Of a DNA stretch of 64,000 nt, positions 45,101 through 57,100 are shown in pieces (the stretch's first letter is position 1; every line of letters starts with the position of its first letter). The position numbers and the translations under genes were made by a program. The stretch spans positions 396,722 to 460,721 of the forward strand of contig ML133433.1 in the NCBI GenBank assembly GCA_003864495.1, in the 5' to 3' direction. The notes below the pieces were generated by a model, which was not told where the DNA came from, searched no databases, and was given only the letters and a program-made list of their open reading frames with translations. Source of the DNA: Nemopilema nomurai (lineage: Eukaryota > Cnidaria > Scyphozoa > Rhizostomeae > Rhizostomatidae).

Positions 45101-48100
45101 GCTCAGAGACTCAGAAAGACACATGATGCTAAGTCTTGGAATGACTGAGGGAGAGTCTATTTAATCCCCAGATAAAAGCAACAAAGTTGTCTAAGTGCCT
45201 TTCACTTTTGCTCAAAAAGAGGCTTCGTATATTCGTCCCTCTCATTCGGATTCATTTGAACCTTCTTGTTGTGCAAAACATGTATCTGTCTTCAAGCCGA
45301 TAAAACATTGCTACTTTCATTTGGCCTTTCGTTGTTGCTATACTTTTGATGAGCTGAGAAGAAAGCCTGCTGGCCGTGGAAAGCGACATTTTGGTAGTGT
45401 GCTGGTAGTTAGGACAGTGGGGTGTGTTTTATTTTTTGTCGCTGCCCGGTTTAGTGAAAATGCCAAAGTCTTTGAAGGAGCGGAGAAACAGCGGCGGGGC
45501 TCGCAAGAAATCATGGATTGCTTGGCCTCAGAAGAAGTCTTATTTGAAACGAATGCTTCGAGGTAAGCACAGAGACGATGGATTTCCTTTGACAAGAATG
45601 CATGCACCCTCTAACATGATGCTTGCTTGCACCACAGGGAGCCCGCAAGCGAAATCCACTCTCTCTGAATGTGTGTTCATCACAGTTGTTTTGAGTTTGC
45701 GTCCAAATCAGTTTATGAAAGAATGGGCCTATACAAAAAGGTGGTTCGATTTCTAGTCTTGTGATTATAATCCTCGTCTGTGGCAAACGGACCCTTGTAC
45801 TGCCAAATTATCGCGATATTTCATCTTGAAGGCTGATAGGAAATCTTATTTGGTAAAGTCAAAAAGGATGTCAAACGTCTTGCCCACAAACTGCTTTGTT
45901 GCTGTTCTTTATACAAATTACATGTTTTCATTTGTAAACAGTTTTTTAAAGCGCATGAATTACCCTGATTAATTAGTGATCCATTTTGAGAGGGCAAGTG
46001 AACAACGGAATGCAGTTACGACCCATTATTACAGATGTTTTTCTCCTTGACGGAGTTGGCTCCTAATAAATTAAGTGTGGAAGTTCTCGTTGGGGCTTTA
46101 GCTGGAGGCAATTGAGAGGGGTCGATTGTCGTCTCTGGTGTGCAAATGCTTCTTTCGTTTAGACATGCGTCCTTCAAACATAAACCACCATATTTCTACA
46201 GTGCTCTGACTCATGCGAATATTTATTCTCCCTTAGATCCTCTTTGTTAGCCTAATTATCCAGATTGCTTCATCATCCTCATTTCATCTCCCTTTGTTAG
46301 TTCTTTTCGTCTACCAACTTCTCACAATTTGCCCATATTTGGAGTTGCAATGCGGCCATGTTGCCAATCACATTGCCGCTTTTTCTGAGCATGCGTTGTC
46401 ACCATCGCTGGTTATCTGTTTTGCAAAATTTGCATTCGGGGATTCCCTGCTGTTCTATTTTGACATTTACTTTTAACAGAATAACTGTTCGAATTGTTTA
46501 AAGATCTTTTTATGATTTTTGATAGGCATCAATTGCTTTTGTTTCGTTAGGATTTTGGTTTGTTAACTTCATTTCTCATTAGAACCAATAATTTTTTTCA
46601 GTATCTCATACGCCTATGGAATTCACATTCTCATGCGCACGTAAAGAAATAAATTTCCGAATTTGACTGATTTCAGAAGCTTATATAGAAGTGTTAATTT
46701 CTCATCAATGCTTTTTCATAATTTAATTCGTCTTATCCTCTTCTAGACGAGAGAGATGCTGTACAAAAGAAAGTGTTCAGAAAATGGATTAACAGCCACA
46801 TAAGAAAGGTTTGAAACGTTTTCGTTCGCTGTTAGGTGTGTTCCTTAAAGTGCTTCCTTCAGGTGTAATGTTGTTTCGGTTTGCAATGTGCCAACGTTCA
46901 CTAATTCTTTTTATTTTAATTTTAAATTCAGGTTGGCGAGGAGGTTCATGACATTTTCACTGATCTTCAAGATGGAAGGGCGCTGGTTACTTTGTTGGAG
47001 CTTCTCAGTGGAGAGAAATTGGTACGGTCTCAGATTATCTGCTTTTTCCGCTTTAAGCCACATTTAAATATCTTTGAACCCTTTTCATAATTCTACAACC
47101 CATTTTTGCATCTTACTACTGATAGGCCATTTTGACCAATGTTGTCAACCATTTTTACTTTCAATATATTTCCATGTTTTTTTCGGTTTTATTGCTAGAG
47201 CCCATTCTAGAGTTGATGATTCAAGTGCTTGTGTTCTATTCCTATTTTTACTTCTTGGCACCTTTCCTCTTCAGCTTAAAGAAAAGTCGGGGCTACGACT
47301 GCATCGAATGCAGAATGTGCAACAATGCCTTAGGCTCTTGGCTTCGAGAAAGGTTCATTTCTATTTTGTGTTCATATTCAAGACTGAATTTCGATGCCAT
47401 TATTAATCTTTGTAGAAAGTGGATCGCCACTTAATTTTATTTGCTCTATGAATTGCTGCTATTTGATATTATGGCCGTTGTAGGTTCACGAGGCTTTTTG
47501 CATCGACCATTTTCTTTGATTTGCTCTCGTTCGTCATCGTCATTAAGTCGATGGCACCTCCTTTTCCTGTGGCTGTTTTAATGTGCCTTGAGATGTCTCT
47601 GTTACTGGGGCCTGGTATTCTTCATGGTCCTTTATCGTCCCCTCTTTTTAGGTTAAATTTGTCAACATAAGGAGTGATGACATCGTGGATGGAAACCCCA
47701 AACTCACCCTCGGGCTCATTTGGATCATCATCCTGCATTTCCAGGTATGAATAATCATTATCCAGTTCCCCAACCGTCTTGCCTCAGTCTCGATCTTCAT
47801 TTAACACTTATCTTTAAAAACAATTATAAACAGTACGTTAATGGAAGTGTTTGGTTTCATTTCAAGGTTTCCACAGTTAAAGAAATTTTCAAGCAAGAAC
47901 AACTGACACCGAAAGAAGCGTTGATCATTTGGTGCAAAGAATTGGCCGATGGGTAGGACAGAAGAACATTTGTTAATTAGCACAAGAAGTCTTTCGACTT
48001 TCCAAACAGTGACTCTAAACGACTTGTTCCTTCATAAAAATTATGATAACTGTTTTATGGTGGCTCATGAGAAAGAACTTGTCAAGTTGCAGTATTTTTA

Positions 48101-51100
48101 TGCCCGTGCTGCAAGGCCTTGTCCAGTGTTTCCCAAGCCGGATAATGCACCATGTAAAAAGTTCACTTCATTTTAGATGGTCCTGAGGACTTTATCATGT
48201 TATTCGTGAACTGCACTTTTTGTTAAGATATGAAGGGTATAAGGTTGCGGTTTTAAAGTATAAAGTGTAGATCGTTGAATCCCAGCCGATGATACAAATT
48301 GTTATTATTAATCTATCTAGGTACCCAGGCGTGCGTATCGAAAACTTCACAAATTCCTGGAAGGATGGCCTCGCATTCAATGCTGTAATTCATAGGCACA
48401 GGTAAGCATTGGGAGATTGATCTCAGCACTCCAGGCTCTATTGCTTTAGAATTATAAGTGGTATAAATAAATTAGAATTGAAGTAGAATTTAAGGCCTAA
48501 TATTTGTAAGCAGCAAAATAGCGTTTTGATTGTTAATTGTGAGGATATCTTTGAAAATCTCTTATACTATTGAAGTCGTAACAACGTAGGTAGTACCCAT
48601 GCTTTTTTCGTGTCAGTGGTCACGTCGTCAGTGGTTACGTGGTCACGTGGTAAGTAGTCACGCGATAAGTGTCAAGTGGTCAGTGGCTCACATTGCCTTA
48701 TTCCTTGCAGGCCTGACTTGATTGATTTCACGTATGTTCGAAACCTGAAGCCAGAAGCAAGAATGGACTACCTCTTCAGGGTTGCAGAAAGAGATCTCGG
48801 GGTCATTGGGCTGCTAGAACCAGAAGGTCGTGTACCCGATTGCACTGTTTCCTGTTCTTAAACAGCCGTCTTTGTCATCCCAACTTTGTTTCCGGCCCTG
48901 TTTCGTTTCATTAGCCTCCTCGATGAAGATGTCATATCATAATGGCACCGATACTTGTCACTATGCGAAATTGTTTATATCTGTGACCGAAACGTAAAGA
49001 TTGTACAGCTCAAGTAAAGCTTTTTTCGTAATAGCAACGATCCCAGTTATCAATTTTGACTGACTGGAGCGAAAGAAGAGACTGCCGACCTGATTTTAGT
49101 CAAACTGTTCCAACTTCTCAATTTAGCGGTAACCAGTATGAGATGTTTGGGACTGATTTGGTTTCCGTTTTTCTAGATATGCTTGGTGCAGAAGTGGATG
49201 AGAAGGCTGTGCTTACATACGTCTCATCTTTGTACCGAGCACTACCCTCCGTTCCGCCTCAGACTCGTATGCAGAATGAAGAGGTATTTTCTTCACCAAT
49301 CTTTGTGGGAAGCGTATTGGCAACTGACAGCTTTTGTCTAAGTCTTTTTTTATCCCATTGGTAATCTTATTGCATGTAATGAAATCAGGTTGGAAATCTT
49401 TGAAAGGATTTGGATTATCCTGGATGACGTTGTTTTGCTGTCTGCCATCTTGTATAATATTAAAGACGCGCGGTTTTGTCGCTTGCGTCTTAATTTAAGC
49501 AGTCTTAAAAGATCCTTACCAATCTGTCAAATCGCTCACAGTTTCTTGAGAGACTTTATTCCCACCAATAAGGCAGACTTTACAATTTGTTTGTGAAATT
49601 CTAACGGTAGTTTTTTAGGTTTGGAAGAAGACGTTAATATCATGAGTTTAATTTGCTTCAAATGTTTAGGAAAGGCAACAGGCCTACTTCGAATATTGCA
49701 CAAAGGCCAAGAAAATAATCACGTGGATTAAGAATATGATTGCGCACGTGAAAAGCCGCGAATTTCCTACAACTCTTTTTGCGATGAAGGTGCGTTTTAG
49801 TAACTGTGGGAATATTTGTATGCTGAAAGGCATTTCCCTCTTGCTCTTTACTTCTTCTCCCTACATCTCTTTTTCTAATAATCCCCTTTCCCTCTCTCAC
49901 TTTTGTCACATTTACTTGTCTCCCTCTCCTTCTTCCTTTTTCTATTCCCCCCTCTCTTTGCTTCTCATTCTTTCCCTTTTTTCATTCTCCCCAACTCTCC
50001 TCTCTATTTCTTATTTCTCCATCATCTCCCATTATCATGTACCTATTGCAAATCTTCTCACATTAAGTGCTTCACCATTACCGTTCACCAGATGTTTCTC
50101 TGTTTTTTGTGAGTAATCACCACGTTTCTAAGCGTTATGTCATTGTATTTGTTGTCATTGGCATTTACCATCTATTCACATTTTTAGTGCATCAGCCTCC
50201 TTTGTCCTCCTGGATGAAAGCAAACAGTTCCTGCATTCTTATATTTAGTTAATCTGCGACGGTTGGTCATTTTTTGTCTCTCAAATTTCCCAGGATATCG
50301 TTGCCCAGCACAAGTTTTTGAAGGTAGAAATTATGCCTAACAAGGACCATGAAAGAAGGAGCCTCAAATACCTCATTAGAGACCTCCAGGTTCGTATGTG
50401 CGATAGATTTTCACACTTTAGGTGGAAACTAGTGCAAAGTACTTCATAGCTAGACTTTAAGTCCTCAGTTCCACCATCAAAAGTAATAACATTCTGCCAG
50501 GTTTTCCTAACATTAATTCGATCTCTGTTTTTGCCAGCGTTATCTGCAGCTGCTCCTACGTTCTTCTAAACTTTGTGTTTTAGGCAATGTATGACCCGAA
50601 AATAAAGTTTCTCGATGTTGCAGAAGGACTCCACCCGCGAGTAGCTGACGAGGTAGGCCGTGTTCTTATTTGGCCTATGCTAAGATTGTCCAATGAATGT
50701 CTCTAATGATCATCTTGAGTGGTCAGTCAGTGTGCCTTCAGCCCTCTTGGTAGCCTGGTCCTTAATCTCTGATAAATTCAGCGACTGAGTTGCGTACTTT
50801 CGTTAGCTAGCTCTGTTGACATGAAGTTGCCGGTGGACTTCCTTGGGACAGGTCGCATTATTTTATTCTACATTCAAGAAAGAATGAGCGTGAACGTTCA
50901 GGATATTATGCCAATCAAACTACCGATTTGCAAGACTTGGTGCATTTAGAGGATTGCCGTGTCGTAGAGTGTCTTGTCTCTACAACCCCCCCCCCTCACT
51001 GACCATTGTGATATTTACCAGTCTTGTTTATCATTTCCATTTGCAGTTATGGGCAGAGCTCTTAGTTGCTGTAGAAGAGCGGACCAAAGCCTTGAATATT

Positions 51101-54100
51101 GAGCTCTCTAGGTATGCAATGGACTTTTCTTATTGCCAAGTCACGTTAAGGTCTTTTGACAAATGGTTGTTTGTTTGATAAAATTTTTCAATAATTTTCT
51201 TATTTCCGTTGTTTTGTGCAAAGGCCATTTTCATTTTTTGCCCTGTAGTCATTTTTGCCAAATCCAATTCTTCATTGTTGCGAAACTTTGCCTGATTATT
51301 GAATGGGGCAATTCACTTACCATGTATACAGAAGCAGCTTGAGGCTAGAAGGTTGCTTTGTGCTTATCTAAGCTTTCCCCTACACACTACACTAGACTAC
51401 ACCACAATACAATACACTACAATACGATGCACTCACTACATGGTGATTTCTTTTACAACCATGCCCTTTCCCTTTCTCACCCCGCTCTAGTTTCGGTTGA
51501 CTTTTAGAGTACACGCAACGAAGGCTCTGTCGAAGCCTATTTAGCGCTTGGAACCGCAACGATTTTTTCTTGGCAATGACTTTATCTTGGCAATGACTTT
51601 ATCTTGGCTATGATTTGCTTGCACACCTCCGATTATAAGCAAGCTTGCTTCAGTTGTTCCACGATGGCCGGTCGGCTAATTGCGTCATTCTTGGTTTCAG
51701 AGGAATATACATAATTCGAAGTTTAATCGCCTTAAAGTTAATCGTCTCTCGTGTTTTGAATGCGTATACAAGTGCGGTGGCATTTTGAGAATCAGACAAC
51801 AACACAAATCAAAAAGAGTTTCTCTTCACAAGTTATTTACAAAGTGTTGAGCGAACCCCCGTCCAGCAATTGCATTTAGCAAAAAGGCAGTTGAAACCCA
51901 TGGTTCTTAGTGTGAACTTGTTTGCAAGCGCCAAAGTCAAAAGGGGGCAATCCATCAATACTAAGAGGCAATCATTTTTTTGTCTATACAAATCAAGGCA
52001 ATTTCGGCATAGAAATACAGAAAACAATTATTTTACAGATGAATCCCGTGAAAATAAGCCGAGAGAAAAATCTTTGTTCCTCTTTGTTGATTGTTTTTCC
52101 GCGAACAATAGCCTTGTTTCAGCAATTAGCTATTGCTTCTATGGAAACAGTTATATACAAACGGCTGTAGGGTTTTGATTCAGGGCCCTTGGTGATAACA
52201 TTTTTATCTCGTGGCTTCGATAAATGGCCTCTCGCTCTGAACAGTAAACTGTGCCAGCACCAATAAATGCAACGGGCAGCTTCTCTTCATTACAAGATGT
52301 GCCATTTTAGTAAAAACGAGCTGTGATTGGTGGGATCTTACTTTCAAAGTTTTACCCAAGTTCAGCGGACTTTCTTTGCTTCGGTGCTGGGTTTTTGTGG
52401 TACTGTCGTGTTGCAGTCATCCGAAACACTTGTGCCCAGAAACATCTGTGCTGTCAAGAGCTGCCCAGAATTTGATCGCTGCAGAATTTTGCTCAAGACA
52501 GTCGACTCTGGAATCAGTTCTTGTCACCCAAAGCAGAATTACAACAGGAATATCCGGGGACGGAACGCTGCATTGAAAATACGAAGACACGGAGCGAAGC
52601 CCAATGATCTGTGTCGCTCTTTGATGCCCTGGTTAAGTACAAGTGGTTTTAGGCATATGCCATCGTGGAGCGGGGCAAATACATTTATCTGAGGTTGCTG
52701 TTTCTGCGGGAAAACGCGGCGCGAATTGTTCGCAGGAATCGACTGAAGAGCGGGAAGAACATAGTAGCATCGGAGGTTACTAGCCACTCGAATCCTGTTT
52801 GGCCCTGCAGCGATTTATCAAGAGATTTGAACCTTATCACATTCCAGTTCTGGAAACTTGAGTTGCGGAGTAGTTTTTGGTCAAAGTTTATACTTTCTAA
52901 AGATTAGGGTGATGTTATAAAGGAATTCAATCTTTTTGGTCTTGTTTTGAGGAGAACGCTTTTGCATATTTGATTACTTGTGGGAGCTTAACAAGAAGCC
53001 CCAAATTAGTTGGCCAGGATAAAGTTTGTGAGAGTGGAGACGAAAATATGAAGCTGAACGAGAAAGGGAAGGATCTTGCTTTTGTTTTTGTTGGAAATCT
53101 GAAAGCTTTTATCAGGGAGATTGTAAAAAAGGAGAAGGCAGGTAGAGAAGATGGAAGTCTCATTGGTGAGCCGAGGATTAGTGAAGAAGAGCATGTTTCA
53201 GGGATGAATCTGATTGAAGTGCTTGCAGACGTGTTTGCAGTGAATCAAAATGTGACAACTTCTGCACCCCAAGTTGAAGGATACGGGGACAGGCAGGGAG
53301 ACAGGGAGGCCATACCCGGTGTATTGATGAAGAAACAGCCAGTCAGTGGACTGGATTCTTGGAAAAGCCAAGCTCACAGTGGCAGAACTTCCAGGAAGTC
53401 TGGAGAGTCGACGGATCTGCTTACCAAAGGCCTGACAAGCACAGATCTTGAACAGGAAGTATTATTAGACTCTTCATCTGCAGGCGACTGTTTTATGCTT
53501 CCTCAAGATGGAGATTCCCCGGATGCGGAAATAGAAGACCAGTGCCCTGGGAGAGTAGAAGGCCTATTCAGTTACGGAAATGGCGGATGGAGTGGAAGGA
53601 ATCTGCGCTATTGTAGCAGTTCGTGGTCTGAGACTGAGAACTCCCAGTTGATGGAATCGGCAGATTCAGGGGTGTTCGAAAGCTTTGTACCGCCTCCAGA
53701 CCAGCTCAGATTTGAAGAGGAAAGAAGAAATTTTAACGATGGAGGCAAAGTTACAGCTGATCACTCTATGCGCAATAATTGCAAGAGTGGGAAAGTTGAA
53801 AGGACAGGTCGGTTCAATTTCAACAAGTCGGCGACAAATGAAACAGCCGAGTCTCTAAGTGTTAAAGGACGATCCCCCACCAAAGCAAAGTTTGAGAGCA
53901 AAATCCCGAAGCCTATACATGACAAAAGAAGGGATACCGAAGAAACCATTAAGAAGAGCAGTTGGATGCGATCCCTTCGCGACAGCATTTTGAAATTCAA
54001 AAGGTTCGACAACGCCATGCCAGAGAAAGCCAAGGCCAACATTTCAGATGCAAGAAAATATGAGCGTTGCAGGAGTGTTGATCGAACGTTTGGAAATCTA

Positions 54101-57100
54101 GAGACGATTTCGGAGAACTGTAAAGGAAGAAGAATGAGATCAGCAGAGAAACCAAACAGAATGAAGTCAGCCAGAAGCATGGTGAACTTGAGTCGATCTT
54201 CGCCACGGCTGGATGAGCCACTGCTCTTCTGGAAACACAGGACATCTTTAGAGCGAAGTTACTCGAAGTACATGGAGGACGAAAAGCAAGTTGTCAAGGA
54301 CTTGAAATTCGACATTGAATACGCCGAGGCGAACAGACAGGCCCTTAGAGGCTTGCAGCGGGGGATGCGAACAGGATCTCTATCTGTCGTCGATGCTTGT
54401 CACGAGGAAAATGCGCTAATTGACGAGATCGCAAAAGATTTACGACGCGAAGCCCAAAGACGAAAATCTCTTGTCAAAACTGAAGAGGATTTGCGACAAA
54501 TGGGAGAATTGTATGATGGAAATATAGACTCACCAACCAATCCATGTAAATTCAATAAAAGTAAATGTAAGGCATCAAAGATTCCTGTGTATGCTGGACA
54601 TAAACACTTCTAGGTGAAAAGAGTTGGACATTTTGAATTATGTCAGATGTGAGCAGCACCGTTTAACGCCTTTAACCGTAGACGAGTTTTAACCTGTTCA
54701 GTCATCGCTGGTTTTGTATGTTTGGGTTTATGTATATTTGAAATTTTTAATTATTGCCGCTATCTTTGCTTGCCTTCTCATTCGGTGACAGTCACCTTCA
54801 CAAGTGCTAAAAGCGGAAATTTTGGCTGCAAGGACCAGGTGGAGTTAGGGTCCTGAAGAGTTGTTAGCATTTGAAGATGGTTCGAGATACGCATGGCTAC
54901 TGACTTGCTCTAGTCCGCCCATTACTATTGACCACTTTCTTGCTATGTCATAAAGGACATAACTGCAGGAAGGTAAATGCAGTCACATTTCAATTGATCT
55001 TCTAATAAAGGAAAATTCGGTGAATCATCAGTTATTCGTGTTCATCAAGTGACGTCATCGCAATTATGTCATCACATGGTTGATCCACAATGCTTTGCAG
55101 GGCGTTAATTGGTTGTTAATCAGTTTTGGCGTTATGCAGGTAACACTTTGTCTCAGTGTTTTATGATATGTTGCATTTCTATCAGGTTGGAGCACTTGCA
55201 AAAGATTGCAGAAAAAACTGAAAAGGAGGTAGATATTCACATTATACTCACTATCTACTGATTTTAGTATCAAACCAAGCAGATTTTTTTGAGTCCATTA
55301 ACTTGAGAAAATGCATAACTCATTGGCCATTTGATTTTAAAAATAAAAAACAGGTACCAATTAAGAATTTAGACAAGAAGGATTTTTTTCGAGATTTGTT
55401 TTTTTGAAATCCTCGAATATGAATTTGACATAGTTTTGGTTTATGAAATCAGCTCAAAATGTTAATGCATTTTCACAGGCCGCTGCTTTGGAAAAGGCGC
55501 TCGATAAGATTGACGAAGAGGCTAATTTGGTGAGTAATTCCAATGAAAGTGTGCTTGATTCAAATCCTGACTTTCATTTGTTAAGCTTTAAATCCATTTA
55601 TTGACTGTTAATTACTAGCCAGTTCAATTTAAATCTGACTAGAGATTTGCTTGGCACACAATAATATTTTTTATTACGATTCTTTGAAAGCAGAAAGCCC
55701 TGCACTTTTGTTTGGGGTCAAAAATAAATTCTTTGTTATTGCATGCGAAACATATTGTTATCCAAAGATGTATTGGTAGTCCGCAATGTTCAGCTGTTCT
55801 TGTTAGTCAAAATGCTAATTTTTGTTATCTGATATCCACAGATTGAGTCAAAGGCTGAGGAAATTGGAGCTGGTGAAGTTCGGAGACGCCACATTCAGCT
55901 GGACAAAGCGCTGATGGTATGGCCGTTGCTTCTATCCAACCACGTGGTCGCTGTCCTTGAATCACGTGGCTTGCTCTTAAAGCGTATACTGATCCTCTGT
56001 CATAGGGCCTAGAATCTGATTGCTTGCTCGTTTTTTGATTAAGTTAGCTTCTGCTGTACAGGGAATGGCACGTCTTCCAAGATCTTAAATCATCACGCCT
56101 ATGTTTCTGCGTGGTCAAGACAGTTTTGACTTCCTAGTCAAGTCAATTACAAGTAAAGCAATTTCCTTTCCATTGATATTCCTTTCCTTTCCGTTTCTAG
56201 GTATTCGAACCGACTGTCAAGTCCCTCATTGCCAATGTGGAAATCTTGCTCAGTGGCAAACATGACGAAGCCGAGGAAATTCAAGTCAGGTTGGTTGGCC
56301 CAAACTTCATCCTTTGTGCGGATTTACGCATGTTTTGTTGGCCTAAGGAGTCCTTCCTCAGTTCTTTCTGTTGCTGTTGATCGATAAATTATGGTGAAAG
56401 GTTGTTGAATTCTTTCCATGATGCGTTTCGTTTTGTTAACCATTGCTTAATTTAAAAGGCATTTCATTCATCTTTAGAAGGTGAATGGCCAATAATTAGT
56501 TTGCCGCTACACTGAATACAGGACTTGTTTTTTAAGCGTTAATTTCCACTGAGGCTACTTCACTTTGAGATTTTAATATTTGAATGTTAGCTTTATTTAC
56601 ATGTAATATGCAAGTTTTGATTTGCAGAGTGAAGAATATTGCAAGCCGATGGCAGTTGTTGAAGCTGCGTATCACGACAATAATCGAGAAGGAAACTACG
56701 ATGGAGCTGAAACGGACATCGAAGCTGAGTGGTCACCAAATCCAAGTGACGAGAGACACCACCGTCTCCGAGGACCCGTTCGACTCGCAAGTTGAAATAG
56801 AGCCTGGCGTTATGGTCAATGCCGCCGACCTCGAGGGATACAACGTGCAGTACAAAACAACGAAAACCGTGGTCACCGTGCGCAGCAATGTGACTGAGGA
56901 GGAGATCGAGGAGACAGAGCGCGTGAGTCAGATGGAGTCAAAGGTCATGGAAGATGAAATAGCAGTCCTCGCAGAGGCTGCTTTAGAGCAAGGAGCTGCG
57001 CCTTTAGAGGGGAAGAAAGGAAAGTCAAAGGTGCATTTTCTGGAACATGCTTACGAAATTTCATACATAAATTTTTAAGAGAAATTTTTTATTGCGGGAC

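Noticed and set aside
52327..52907. Two overlapping 80-121-codon frames upstream of the nested gene
   Set aside because: No homology; more likely the nested gene's 5'UTR or intronic DNA.
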